DNA of 64,000 nucleotides from VRUE01 sp963701265 (GCA_963701265.1 OY969581.1:1550001-1614000); one strand, 5' to 3'; numbered from the stretch's first letter, positions 1 through 8,406 are shown. Made by a program: numbers and translations. The notes: generated by a model not told the origin, from the sequence alone.

Positions 1-1145
1 GCGTCGCGACCGCGGGCGAGGCGGTGCAGCAGCGCGAGAAGCCCGATCCAGACCGCTACGTCGGGCGCGGCAAGCTCGACGAGCTGAAGCTCGAAGTCAA
101 GGCGTGCGACGCCAACCTGGTTGCTTGCGACGACGAGCTGGCGCCGCGCCAGGAGCGCAACCTGGAGGAGGCGCTCGGGGTGCCGGTGATCGATCGAACC
201 GCGGTCATCCTCGACATCTTCGCCGACCATGCCCACTCCGCCGAGGGCAAGCTTCAGGTCGAGCTGGCCCAGCTCGAGTACAACCTGGCGCGAATGCGCG
301 GTCTCTGGACCCACCTCGAGCGACTGGGTGGCGGGATCGGCACCAGGGGCCCGGGCGAGAGCCAGATCGAGACCGACCGCCGCCTCGCCCGCGACCGTAT
401 CGCCGCCCTGCGCCGCCGCCTGGTCAGGCTCGAGCGCAACCGCGGTGTGATGCGCGCTCGCCGCGAAGGCTCCTCGCTACCTCGCGTTGCCCTCGCCGGC
501 TACACCAACGCCGGCAAGTCGACACTGCTCAACGCGCTGACCGGTGCCGAGGTCGGCGTTGGCGACCGCCTCTTTCACACCCTCGACCCAACCACACGCA
601 GCCTCGAGCTTTCCGGCCGCGACTACCTCCTGACCGACACCGTCGGCTTCATCGAGAAGCTGCCCCACCAGTTGGTCGAGGCGTTCAAGGCGACCCTCGA
701 GGAGACCGTGCTCGCCGATCTGATTCTCCACGTCGTCGATGCAGCGGCGTCCGAGGAGCGGCGCCTGGTCGACATCAAGGCAGTCGATGAGGTGCTGGAG
801 GAGATCGGTGCCGGCGAGAAGCCGCGCCTGCTGGTCCTCAACAAGGCCGACCTGCTGGACGAGGACCAGCGAGCCGAGGTGCTGCTGCAGCATCCCGGAG
901 CCGCGCTCGTCTCTGCTCTTGCCGACATTGGCCTGGACGACCTGCGCCAGCGAGTCGAGCTTGCCTTCGAGGACACCCTTGCCGAGGTCGAGTTGCTGAT
1001 CCCGTATTCCCAGGGTGGGCGCCTGCACGAGTTGCACGAGCTCGCCGGCGATCTCGAGCGCACCGAGCGCGAGGACGGGGTTCTGGTCCGCGCCAAGGTG
1101 CCGGTTGCCGAGCTGCACCGCTTCGACGATCTCGCCGTGGTCTAG
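1..1145 (+). CDS. hflX: GTPase HflX, 5' end cut by window edge
   Basis: HflX is a ribosome-associated GTPase that splits or rescues stalled ribosomes. The reading frame is open from base 3 (V-A-T-A-G-E-A-V-Q-Q), and the HflX N-domain motif P-D-P-D-R-Y-V-G-R-G-K begins about 12 codons in, so the true start is upstream of the window; a GTG at 24 is not the start. The order seen is the N-terminal domain, the glycine-rich linker GGGIGTRGPGESQIETDRR, then the G domain with Walker A GYTNAGKST, DTVGF (G3), NKAD (G4) and SAL (G5). The C-terminal region ends in LHRFDDLAVV. dut follows 11 bases later on the same strand. Identification is secure; only the missing N-terminus is open. Confidence 0.95.
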   Translation, partial: VATAGEAVQQREKPDPDRYVGRGKLDELKLEVKACDANLVACDDELAPRQERNLEEALGVPVIDRTAVILDIFADHAHSAEGKLQVELAQLEYNLARMRGLWTHLERLGGGIGTRGPGESQIETDRRLARDRIAALRRRLVRLERNRGVMRARREGSSLPRVALAGYTNAGKSTLLNALTGAEVGVGDRLFHTLDPTTRSLELSGRDYLLTDTVGFIEKLPHQLVEAFKATLEETVLADLILHVVDAAASEERRLVDIKAVDEVLEEIGAGEKPRLLVLNKADLLDEDQRAEVLLQHPGAALVSALADIGLDDLRQRVELAFEDTLAEVELLIPYSQGGRLHELHELAGDLERTEREDGVLVRAKVPVAELHRFDDLAVV

Positions 1146-1156
1146 GGTTCCGCTCC

Positions 1157-1588
1157 GTGAAGCTGCCGATCGCGCGATTGAACGAGGGGGCCGTGTTGCC
1201 CAGCCGCGCCCACGAGGGCGATGCCGGCCTCGATCTCTATGCCTGCGAGGCGGCGCACATCGGGCCGGGGGAGCGCTGGAGCATCGGCACCGGGGTCGCG
1301 GTCGAGATCCCGGTCGGTCACGCCGGCTTGGTCCTGCCGCGATCCGGGCTGGCAAAGCGGCACGGGATCACCCTGGTCAACAGTCCCGGCCTGATCGACT
1401 CCGGCTACCGCGGTGAGATCCTCGTGCTGCTGCTCAACACGGACCCGGCCGAGGTCTTCCGCGTCGCGCCGGGCGACCGCATCGCCCAGCTGGTGATCAC
1501 CCCGATCGCCCTCGCCGAGCCGGTCGAGGCGGAGGCACTCGCCGATTCCGCCCGCGGTGACGGCGGCTTCGGCTCCAGCGGCCGTTAG
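1157..1588 (+). CDS. dut: Deoxyuridine 5'-triphosphate nucleotidohydrolase (dUTPase)
   Basis: This enzyme hydrolyses dUTP to dUMP and pyrophosphate, keeping uracil out of DNA and supplying the dTMP precursor. All five trimeric dUTPase motifs are visible in a normal-length 143-residue protein: AGLDLYA (motif 1), PRSGLA (2), GLIDSGYRGEI (3, with the catalytic Asp/Tyr region), DRIAQLVI (4) and the glycine-rich C-terminal arm RGDGGFGSSGR (5). The start is GTG at 1157, 11 bases after the hflX stop, so the two are probably co-transcribed. The last bases overlap the stop of the convergent gatD. Confidence 0.96.
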   Translation: MKLPIARLNEGAVLPSRAHEGDAGLDLYACEAAHIGPGERWSIGTGVAVEIPVGHAGLVLPRSGLAKRHGITLVNSPGLIDSGYRGEILVLLLNTDPAEVFRVAPGDRIAQLVITPIALAEPVEAEALADSARGDGGFGSSGR

Positions 1589-2319
1589 GCCAGCGCCGCC
1601 CGCCGGGCGGACTCGTGCGCGGCCCGCTCGAGGCTGTCGTCAAGCGGCTCCAGCTGGGGTCGATCGCCGTAGCGCCGCTCGAGCGCGAGCGCGATCAGGT
1701 GGTCGGCAAGCCAGGCGTTCTTCGGCAACAGCGGGCCGTGCAGGTAGGTGCCGATCAGGTTGTTGTGATGGACGCCCTCGAAGCCGTCCTCGCCGTTGTT
1801 GCCAAAACCCTTGATCACCTTGCCCAGGGGTGTTGCACGGGGACCGAGGTGAGTGCGTCCGCCGTGGTTCTCGAAGCCGGCCAAGGTCTGCGGGCCGCTG
1901 CCGAGGTCGACCTCGATCGCCACGTTGCCGATCAGGCGCGGCCCCGCGCTGCGCACGGTCTCGAGATCGACGAGACCGAGGCCGGGCAGGCTCTCGCTGT
2001 CTAGCTGGTAGCTGCTGCCAAGCAGTTGGTAGCCGCCGCAGACGGCGAGCATCACGGCGCCGTCAGCGGTTGCGCTGGCGAGCGCCTCGCGCTTGCTCTC
2101 GACCATGTCGGCGGCGACGGCGCGCTGGTCGCGGTCCTGGCCGCCGCCGAGATAGATGAAGTCGTGCGCAGCGGGGTCGAAGGCCTCGCCGGGGCCGGCG
2201 CTGGCCTGGGCGAAACCGATCCCGCGCCACTCGCAGCGCCGCTGCAGGAAGAGGATGTTGCCGCGATCGGCGTAGATGTTCATCTGCTCCGGGTAGAGCG
2301 CGAGAAAGCGAAGCTCCAT
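1585..2319 (-). CDS. gatD: Lipid II isoglutaminyl synthase, glutamine amidotransferase subunit GatD
   Basis: GatD releases ammonia from glutamine and passes it to MurT, which amidates the alpha-carboxyl of D-Glu in the lipid II stem peptide. The 244-residue protein is a class I-type glutaminase: Cys94 in AVCGGYQ, Arg128 in GPRLIGN and His194 in TYLHGP all sit where the characterised GatD places its catalytic and substrate residues. The start is ATG at 2319, chosen because a strong Shine-Dalgarno (GAAGGAGGATTG) precedes it directly; a longer open frame upstream is a shadow of the neighbouring methyltransferase. Its ATG overlaps that gene's TGA (TGATG), so translation is probably coupled. It is the last gene of the operon. 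Confidence 0.93.
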   Translation of the reverse strand: MELRFLALYPEQMNIYADRGNILFLQRRCEWRGIGFAQASAGPGEAFDPAAHDFIYLGGGQDRDQRAVAADMVESKREALASATADGAVMLAVCGGYQLLGSSYQLDSESLPGLGLVDLETVRSAGPRLIGNVAIEVDLGSGPQTLAGFENHGGRTHLGPRATPLGKVIKGFGNNGEDGFEGVHHNNLIGTYLHGPLLPKNAWLADHLIALALERRYGDRPQLEPLDDSLERAAHESARRAALA

Positions 2320-3041
2320 CAATCCTCCTTCTCGAAGAGGACGACGGTGGAGCCGACGTGGGCTTCGGTCGCCGGGATCTCGCGCCGCCCGGCCGGGCGC
2401 AGGCCGACGGCCCGGCCCTCCTTTTCGAGCGTCTCGGCGGTGAGCGTCGAGAGCTCGATCTCGTTCAGCTCCTCGCTCATGTTGCCGTCGGGGTCGACCG
2501 TCTGTCGCAGGCGGCGCAGCAGGATCGAATCGGGCTGGGCGATCGGCTCGAGCGGCAGGCTCGAGTAGATCCACCCTTCGATCTGGCGGACGTCGGGCAG
2601 TGGTGGCGCGCTCGTGCCGGGGGGGAGCACCGGCAGGTCCTCGACGATCGCAAAGGCGGCGCGGCCGCCGGGCAGCATGTTGTCGACGGCGCAGCTGAGG
2701 CAGGCGATCCGCTCGTGGCTGTCGCCGAGCAGCTGAATCAGCTGCATCGGGGCGATCACGAGGCTGAACTTGGTCGCGAACTCAAAGCAGCGCACGTCGC
2801 CGACCTCGGCATCGCCGGGGAGCTTGCCGGAGCGTTCCCAGACCGCGGCGACCAGGTCGTAGTCCCAGTCGACGCCCATGACCAGGTACGGCTGGCGGCT
2901 TGCGAGATGCAGGGTGACGCGGCCGGCGCCGCAGCCCAGCTCCATGATCGGCTTGTCGGTCTGGTCGGCTAGCTCCTCCCAAAGCGCCAGGTCAGCGGTG
3001 TAGCTGCCGCACTCGACTTCGTGCCAGACGAGGTTGTTCAT
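2319..3041 (-). CDS. Class I SAM-dependent methyltransferase between murT and gatD
   Basis: A 240-residue protein with a Rossmann-type methyltransferase fold. Motif I is MELGCGAGRVTLHLA near residues 34-48, an acidic residue follows in GVDWDYD (motif II), and the middle of the protein has the usual hydrophobic strand FSLVIAPMQLIQLL. The substrate is unknown. The start ATG at 3041 overlaps the murT stop (ATGA) and its own stop overlaps the gatD start (TGATG), so the gene is locked into translational coupling on both sides. murT and gatD are normally adjacent, which makes a role linked to lipid II or cell-wall precursors an inference worth testing. A small-molecule methyltransferase with no wall role is the alternative. 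Confidence 0.85.
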   Translation of the reverse strand: MNNLVWHEVECGSYTADLALWEELADQTDKPIMELGCGAGRVTLHLASRQPYLVMGVDWDYDLVAAVWERSGKLPGDAEVGDVRCFEFATKFSLVIAPMQLIQLLGDSHERIACLSCAVDNMLPGGRAAFAIVEDLPVLPPGTSAPPLPDVRQIEGWIYSSLPLEPIAQPDSILLRRLRQTVDPDGNMSEELNEIELSTLTAETLEKEGRAVGLRPAGRREIPATEAHVGSTVVLFEKED

Positions 3042-4405
3042 CGCCAGAACTCCTCGGCGAGGCCGCGTGCGGCGAGCAGCTTGCGCAGTTCCAGCAGGGC
3101 CGTGTAGGTGGGAAGCGCGAAGAGGCGCCCGGGTGCGCCGGCGAGGGCCCGGTCCAGTGAGCCCTCGATCGCGGGCACGACCTCGATCGCCTGCTCGGGC
3201 CAGCCGGCGTACTTGAGGCGCAGGGCCATCTCCGCCGCCCGCGTGCCGGCGCAGGTGACGCGCCGGACGCCCCCGGCGAGCAGCTCGAAGTCGGCGTCCC
3301 AAACCCAGGAGACGTCGCGGCCGTCGGCGATCTTGTCGTTGAGGCCGATCCAGAGGTCGAGTTTCTCGCTGCCCGCCTCGAGCAGCAGCGTGCGCAGGAC
3401 CTCGTTGGCGCCGGCGGGATTCTTGATCAACAGAATCGAGAGCTGGGTGGAGTCGATGCTGAGCGTCTCGACCCGGCCGAAGGCGGCCCGCAACGTCGCC
3501 AGGGCGGTGGAGATCGTCGCCGCTGGCACCCCGAGCTCGAGCGCCGCGGTAACTGCTGCGAGCGCGTTGTAGACGTTGTAGAGCCCGGGCAGGGGAAGTT
3601 GCAGGTGCATTTCACCCTGCGGCGTACGCAGGGTGACGTCAGAGCCCGACATCCCGTGCAGCTTGATCGCCGTCGCGGCGACCTGCGGCTGTGGTCGGGT
3701 GGCACCGCAGTTGGGGCAGGAGTAATGGCCCAGATGGCCGACGAAGGCGCGCTCGTAGGAGTAGGGGCGGCCGCAGCGACGGCAGTGCTTGGCGTCGAAG
3801 GCGTGCTGGAGCTCGGGCAGTGCCTGCGAGGCGTCCTCGATGCCGAAGTAGATGACTCCCTCACGCGGTTCGCCGTGGGCGTCTCGGCCGAGGTCGGCGA
3901 TCGCCGGGTCATCGGCGTTGAGGGCGAAGCGCGTGCGCCCAGCTCGCGCGGCGACGGTTTCACTCCAACCGGTGGCGAGCGCCTCCATCTCGCCGTAGCG
4001 GTCGAGCTGGTCGCGGAAGAGGTTGCCGAGCACCAGCAAGCTGGGGTTGAGCTGGGCCGCGACCTTGGGCAACCAGGCCTCGTCGACCTCGAAGAGTCCT
4101 TCCTCGCCGCGCTGCTCGAGCAGCGCGGTGGCAACACCCCAGGTCATGTTCGATCCAGCCCGGTTGTGGACGGGATGGCGCCCAGCGGCTTCGAGCGCGG
4201 CGGCGATCATTCCCGCCGTCGTCGTCTTGCCGTTGGTCGCGCTGACGATCGTGGTCGGGTCAAGGCGGTCGCCGAGGCGGCCGAGGGCATCGGGGGCAAG
4301 CCGCAGCAGCATGCGACCCGGCAGCGTCGTGCCGCCCCCACGGCCACTTGCCCTGCTGGCCGCGCCGACTGCACGCGCCGCGGTTAGCTTCGCCCCGAAG
4401 AGCAC
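3038..4405 (-). CDS. murT: Lipid II isoglutaminyl synthase, Mur ligase-like subunit MurT
   Basis: MurT binds ATP and lipid II and, with GatD ammonia, converts D-isoglutamate to D-isoglutamine in peptidoglycan precursors. The 455-residue protein has the Mur ligase P-loop SATNGKTTT near residue 55, a MurT-type inserted zinc ribbon (CRRCG and CPNCG), the central Mur motif NVYNALAA, and a C-terminal domain with DVSWVWDADFE, the signature around the Asp thought to activate ammonia. The start is GTG at 4405, overlapping the TAG of the lipid kinase upstream (TAGTG). The operon order is kinase-murT-methyltransferase-gatD. Confidence 0.95.
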   Translation of the reverse strand: MLFGAKLTAARAVGAASRASGRGGGTTLPGRMLLRLAPDALGRLGDRLDPTTIVSATNGKTTTAGMIAAALEAAGRHPVHNRAGSNMTWGVATALLEQRGEEGLFEVDEAWLPKVAAQLNPSLLVLGNLFRDQLDRYGEMEALATGWSETVAARAGRTRFALNADDPAIADLGRDAHGEPREGVIYFGIEDASQALPELQHAFDAKHCRRCGRPYSYERAFVGHLGHYSCPNCGATRPQPQVAATAIKLHGMSGSDVTLRTPQGEMHLQLPLPGLYNVYNALAAVTAALELGVPAATISTALATLRAAFGRVETLSIDSTQLSILLIKNPAGANEVLRTLLLEAGSEKLDLWIGLNDKIADGRDVSWVWDADFELLAGGVRRVTCAGTRAAEMALRLKYAGWPEQAIEVVPAIEGSLDRALAGAPGRLFALPTYTALLELRKLLAARGLAEEFWR

Positions 4406-5304
4406 TAGGCCTCGGTGACAGCGGGCGGTGCGAGCACGCTGAGCGCACGAGGCAGGATGCGAACCGACACCGGAAGCTCGGTCAGGTGCTCGCCGTCGGC
4501 GTAGACCGGGAAGGGCCGGCTCGCCGTGATTTCCACCCGGGAGGCGCGGAAGGTGCTCACCTGCTCGTCGTCGATGTGGGTGCCGTTGAACACCTTGCGC
4601 AGGTTAGCCACGAAGCGCAGCTTGCCGACCTCGCCAACCGTGATCACGTCGAGAAGCCCATCTTCCAGCTCCGCATCCGGCGCGATCCGCATGCCACCGC
4701 CAAAAGTGCTGTTGTTGGCGACGGAGATCGAGTAGCCGCTGGTTCGAATCCGCTGGCTCTCACTGCGGATCGTGAACCGCGCGGGCTTCCAGCTGAGCAG
4801 GGTCCGAAAAAGTGAATACACGTAAACCAGGTTGCTGCGAACGATCGTGACTTCGTTCGCCAAGCGGTTGCATTCGGAGTCAAAGCCGACGCTGACGATG
4901 CCGAGGAAGCGTTTGCCGTTGGCCTCGCCGACGTCAATGCGACGGCTCTGACCGGCCGCGAGAACCGCCACGGCGGCGACTGGATCATCGGGAATGCCGA
5001 GCACGCGGGCGAGGTCGTTGCCGCGGCCGCCGGGAACGATCCCGAGTGGCGTCTCCGAGCCCGCCATCGCACCGCCGATCGCGCCGACCAGGCCATCGCC
5101 GCTGATCACGACCGGTACCTCGCCGGCCTCGATTGCACCCAGAGCCCGCTCAACTCCGTCTTCGAGCCCGCGCGTGCGGGCCACGCGGAAGGGGATCCGC
5201 CGCGCGTCGAGCTCCTGCTCGATCGCCGGCAGCAGCTTCAGCGTCCGCCCGTGCGCGGAGGCGGGATTGACCAGCAGAGTCAGTGGCATTCCCTCTATGC
5301 CCAT
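4405..5304 (-). CDS. Diacylglycerol/lipid kinase family protein
   Basis: A 299-residue member of the DAGK catalytic-domain family (YegS/DgkB-like), which phosphorylates diacylglycerol or related lipids on the cytoplasmic face of the membrane. Visible features are the N-terminal LLVNPASAHGRT, the nucleotide loop VVISGDGLVGAIGG (Ser and Leu where the usual motif is GGDGT), GIVPGGRGNDLARVLGIP, and the C-terminal YADGEHL. The start ATG at 5304 is taken; an internal ATG at 5289 (MPLTLLVNP) is also reasonable since neither has a clear ribosome-binding site. It heads the operon with murT and gatD. The exact lipid substrate is not known. Confidence 0.87.
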   Translation of the reverse strand: MGIEGMPLTLLVNPASAHGRTLKLLPAIEQELDARRIPFRVARTRGLEDGVERALGAIEAGEVPVVISGDGLVGAIGGAMAGSETPLGIVPGGRGNDLARVLGIPDDPVAAVAVLAAGQSRRIDVGEANGKRFLGIVSVGFDSECNRLANEVTIVRSNLVYVYSLFRTLLSWKPARFTIRSESQRIRTSGYSISVANNSTFGGGMRIAPDAELEDGLLDVITVGEVGKLRFVANLRKVFNGTHIDDEQVSTFRASRVEITASRPFPVYADGEHLTELPVSVRILPRALSVLAPPAVTEA

Positions 5305-5334
5305 CGTTGCGCCAGCCTAAATGGCCGGCTGCGC

Positions 5335-5823
5335 TCAGCGGGCTTCCTCGGCGCGGGCGACGAAGAACTTGCCGTCGCCGGCCGCTTCGGCGCGTTCGAT
5401 CAGGATTTGGTGTCGCGAGAGACGCGCCTGAAGCAACTTCTCGCGCGCACCAGCGGCGAGCTTGTGCGGCCGGGGCGGCGCCAGCAGGAAGTGCCCCCCC
5501 GGCCGCAGCACGCGGGCGACCTCAGCCGCAACCACGCGATCACCGATCTGGGCAACGAGATCGAAGAAGTGATCCGGGTAGGGGAGAGCGGCCGGTTTGG
5601 CCTGCTTGAAGACGATCCTGCCCTCGGGGTCGAGCCCGACCCTGGCTTGGGCGGCTCGCACGGCAGCGGCAGAGGAGTCGACCGCGCGTACGCGCGCCGC
5701 GGGGAACTCGCGTGCCAGAAAGAGCGCTGCCTCGCCGTCGCCAAAGCCGATCAGCAGGGCGCGCTCGGGGACCGGCACGTGGAGAACGGCAGCGGCAAGC
5801 GGTGTCAGTGGTGGCGCGCGCAC
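5335..5823 (-). CDS. Small class I SAM-dependent methyltransferase
   Basis: About 162 residues with a shortened methyltransferase core: motif I LLIGFGDGEAALFLAREFP, acidic VRAVDSS, then LPYPDHFFDLVAQIGD (motif IV region) and RVLRPGGHFLLAPP (motif VI region). The substrate is not recognisable. The start is uncertain: GTG at 5823 (V-R-A-P-P-L) is preferred over an upstream TTG at 5847, and neither has an obvious Shine-Dalgarno. The gene is divergent from the cyclophilin gene 55 bases away, so the short gap must hold both promoters. Confidence 0.7.
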   Translation of the reverse strand: MRAPPLTPLAAAVLHVPVPERALLIGFGDGEAALFLAREFPAARVRAVDSSAAAVRAAQARVGLDPEGRIVFKQAKPAALPYPDHFFDLVAQIGDRVVAAEVARVLRPGGHFLLAPPRPHKLAAGAREKLLQARLSRHQILIERAEAAGDGKFFVARAEEAR

Positions 5824-5878
5824 GCGGCGATGATCGCAACTCCGCAAGCGCTCGCAGATGTTCTAGGCTTCGCGACCG

Positions 5879-6556
5879 ATGCAGGAGGGGCCCGACCGCC
5901 GTTTGATCATCCTCGCCGTCTTCGCCTTGATTGCGGTCGGCGTCGTGGCGGCGATCCTGATCAGCCGCAGCGGTGGCAGCGACGACTCTTCGACTACGGC
6001 GAGCGCTGAGGGTTGTAAGGAAGTCGAAGCGCCGGCGCCGAAGAAAGTCAGCCTCAAGGCACCGCCGCAGACGGTGAAGCAGGGTGAAGAACTGACCGCG
6101 GTGGTTGAAACCAGCTGCGGAACCTTTGAGATCGCACTCGATTCGAGCCGGGCGCCGAAGACCGTCAACTCCTTCGTCTACCTCAGTGACGAAGGCTTCT
6201 ACGACGGCCTCGGCTTCCATCGCATCGCCCCCGGCTTCGTGATTCAGGGCGGTGACCCGCTCGGTACCGGCACCGGCGGTCCCGGCTACAGCGTCACCGA
6301 GAAGCCGCCGGCGAACCTCGCCTACACCAAAGGCACGGTGGCGATGGCGAAGAGCTCCGCTGACCCCCCGGGGCGCTCCGGCAGCCAGTTCTACGTGGTC
6401 ACCGCGGCCGACGCCGGCTTGCCGCCCGAATACGCCCTGGTCGGCAAGGTCGACGACGGTTACGACGTGGTCGAACGGATCGACAAGCTCGGCACCCCGG
6501 CAGAAAAACCCAAACAGCCGGTGCTGATCGAAAAGATCACCATCGAAAAAGGCTAA
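5879..6556 (+). CDS. Membrane-anchored cyclophilin-type peptidyl-prolyl isomerase
   Basis: A 225-residue protein. An N-terminal transmembrane anchor (residues about 8-29, LIILAVFALIAVGVVAAILI) is followed by a Ser/Ala linker and a cyclophilin domain, so the enzyme should work outside the membrane. Cyclophilin features include VETSCGTFEIAL, the catalytic-loop FHRIAPGFVIQGGDP with its Arg, and GSQFYVV. Such proteins isomerise Xaa-Pro bonds in folding secreted proteins. The bcp-type peroxiredoxin follows 19 bases downstream, and a VKOR/DsbA pair lies just beyond, so this stretch looks devoted to protein folding and redox. Confidence 0.92.
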   Translation: MQEGPDRRLIILAVFALIAVGVVAAILISRSGGSDDSSTTASAEGCKEVEAPAPKKVSLKAPPQTVKQGEELTAVVETSCGTFEIALDSSRAPKTVNSFVYLSDEGFYDGLGFHRIAPGFVIQGGDPLGTGTGGPGYSVTEKPPANLAYTKGTVAMAKSSADPPGRSGSQFYVVTAADAGLPPEYALVGKVDDGYDVVERIDKLGTPAEKPKQPVLIEKITIEKG

Positions 6557-6575
6557 CTGCACTAGGCTCACGTCG

Positions 6576-7076
6576 ATGGCCAAGGTCGACGTAGGAGACG
6601 CAGCGCCCGACTTTGAGTTGCCGGGCAGCGACGGCAAGAACTTCAAGCTCTCCGAGCACCGCGGTCGCAACGTCGTGCTGGCGTTCTACCCAGGCGATGC
6701 CACCACTGTCTGCACGGCCCAGTTCTGCTCCTACCGCGACAACGCCGACAAGCTCGACGCGCTCGACGCCGAAGTGATCGGCATCTCCCCGCAATCGGTC
6801 GACTCGCACGAGCGCTGGGTCGAAGAGCAGGAACTGAACGTGCCACTGCTCGCCGACGAGGACCTCGCGGTGAGCAAGAGCTACGGCGTCACCGCCTGGC
6901 TCGGGCCGTTGGCTCGTCTTACGGAGCTCAAGGACACGCCCGGAGGGCGCTACATCATGCGGGCCATCTTCATCATCGACGGTGAGGGCACCATCCGCTA
7001 CCGGCACGTCTCCCGTACGGGCGCTCGCTTTCAGTCGGTCTCGGACATCGAACGGGCACTCGCCGGCTTGGCTTGA
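6576..7076 (+). CDS. bcp: Peroxiredoxin, Bcp/PrxQ type
   Basis: A 166-residue thiol peroxidase that reduces hydrogen and alkyl hydroperoxides. The active site P-x3-T-x2-C is present as P39, T43 and C46, with a second Cys at 51 as in PrxQ enzymes that form an intramolecular disulfide. The N-terminal DAAPDFELPGSDGK and the RAIFIIDGEG strand are typical of the family. The usual TPxCT reads T-T-V-C-T here, a mild change. The stop TGA shares one base with the ATG of the next gene (TGATG), so the two genes are coupled. Confidence 0.92.
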   Translation: MAKVDVGDAAPDFELPGSDGKNFKLSEHRGRNVVLAFYPGDATTVCTAQFCSYRDNADKLDALDAEVIGISPQSVDSHERWVEEQELNVPLLADEDLAVSKSYGVTAWLGPLARLTELKDTPGGRYIMRAIFIIDGEGTIRYRHVSRTGARFQSVSDIERALAGLA

Positions 7077-7939
7077 TGTCGAGCGGCGCCGAGTTGCGCC
7101 AGTTCGCCACCGAGGGCGAGGTGGTGATCCGCGGTGAGACGGTGGGGGAGGGCCCGCCGATCGTGCTCTGTCACGGGATCACCGCCACGCGCCAGTCGGT
7201 GATTCACGGCTCGCGGCGGCTCGAGCGCGGTGGCTACACGGTGATCGGCTACGACGCGCGCGGCCACGGCGAGTCCGACCCCGCTCCGCCGGGCGGTGGT
7301 TATGAATACCCGCAGCTGAGGGGAGACCTGGCCAGCGTGATCGATGGTCAAGTGGGCGGGGGGCGTGTGGTGCTGGCGGGCCACTCGATGGGCGCTCACA
7401 CGGCCGTGGGCCTTGCCCTGGAGAATCCGGATCGTGTGGCGGGCCTCGTCCTGATCGGGCCGACCTATCTGGGCACGATCGAGGCCGAATCGCTGCGCTA
7501 CTGGGACGGGCTCGCCGCTGCTCTCGATGACGGTGGTATCGACGGGTTCGTCTCCTACATCGACCGCTTCCAGGACACCGATTCCGCCTGGCGGGACTCC
7601 GTGCTCCGCTTCACCCGCGAACGGATGGAGCGCCACCGTCATCTCGAGGCGCTGGTCACCGCGCTGCATCAGGTGCCGCGATCGAGGCCGTTCGAAACGA
7701 TGACCGAGCTCGAGACCCTCGCCGTGCCGACCCTGGTCGTCGCCAGCCACGATGCCGCCGACCCCGGCCACCCCTATGCGGTCGCCGAGGAGTACGCGGA
7801 GCGAATCCCTGGCGCTCGCCTGGTCAGCGAGGCCGAGGGACAGTCGCCGCTTGCCTGGCAGGGCGGACGGCTATCGCGCGAGATCGAGAGCTTTTGCGCT
7901 GAGCCGGAGGTAGTGGAGCAACTGCAGGCGGCTTCTTAG
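7076..7939 (+). CDS. Alpha/beta hydrolase lacking an obvious catalytic histidine
   Basis: A 287-residue alpha/beta-hydrolase fold protein. It has the oxyanion motif LCHGITATRQ, strand 4 VIGYDARGHGESDP, the nucleophile elbow AGHSMGAH (Ser104) and a possible acid in ASHDAADP. Where the catalytic His normally sits, the sequence reads E-A-E-G-Q-S-P-L-A-W, with Gln replacing His. It may therefore use another residue, bind rather than hydrolyse, or belong to a variant subfamily. The start is ATG at 7076, overlapping the peroxiredoxin stop; a TTG one codon earlier is less likely. The substrate is unknown. Confidence 0.85.
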   Translation: MSSGAELRQFATEGEVVIRGETVGEGPPIVLCHGITATRQSVIHGSRRLERGGYTVIGYDARGHGESDPAPPGGGYEYPQLRGDLASVIDGQVGGGRVVLAGHSMGAHTAVGLALENPDRVAGLVLIGPTYLGTIEAESLRYWDGLAAALDDGGIDGFVSYIDRFQDTDSAWRDSVLRFTRERMERHRHLEALVTALHQVPRSRPFETMTELETLAVPTLVVASHDAADPGHPYAVAEEYAERIPGARLVSEAEGQSPLAWQGGRLSREIESFCAEPEVVEQLQAAS

Positions 7940-7965
7940 CCTCTCCCTAAGGTCCTTCCAATAGC

Positions 7966-8406
7966 GTGCCGGTCATGAAGGCACCGGCGGAGGGAACGCT
8001 GCGGGGGGTTGCCACCTTTCTGGCCACCTTTGGCATCGGCGTGGCGACCTACATCGCGATTGCCGACTCCGGCGGCGGCTCGCCGGTTTGCATCGCCGGC
8101 GGCCATGGTTGCCAGACGGTCGCCGAAAGCTCCTACTCGCACCTCTTCGGCGTCAACATCGCGATCTTCGGCGTCCTCGGCTACGTCGTGCTCCTGGCCA
8201 GCGCACTGCTGCGCGGTGACGGGGCCCGCATGGCCGGCTTCCTCGTCGCCCTGGTCGGTTTCGGCTACAGCCTCTACCTGACCCACCTGGAGCTCTTCAC
8301 GATCGACGCGATCTGTCAGTGGTGCGTCGCCAGCGCGGTGCTGATGACCTTGCTCTTTGTTACCAATTCAGCCCGCATGCTGGCCTACGTTGGGACCGAG
8401 CCGTGA
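7966..8406 (+). CDS. Vitamin K epoxide reductase (VKOR) family membrane protein
   Basis: VKOR passes electrons from DsbA-type oxidases to quinone, so it keeps extracytoplasmic disulfide formation going in actinobacteria (the DsbB role). The 146-residue protein has four hydrophobic segments. The extracytoplasmic loop cysteines C-I-A-G-G-H-G-C lie near residue 42, followed by a conserved loop Ser and the active-site CQWC in the last helices. The start may be GTG 7966 or ATG 7975. The 3' end overlaps the DsbA-like gene by four bases (GTGA), which strongly links the partners. Confidence 0.92.
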   Translation: MPVMKAPAEGTLRGVATFLATFGIGVATYIAIADSGGGSPVCIAGGHGCQTVAESSYSHLFGVNIAIFGVLGYVVLLASALLRGDGARMAGFLVALVGFGYSLYLTHLELFTIDAICQWCVASAVLMTLLFVTNSARMLAYVGTEP

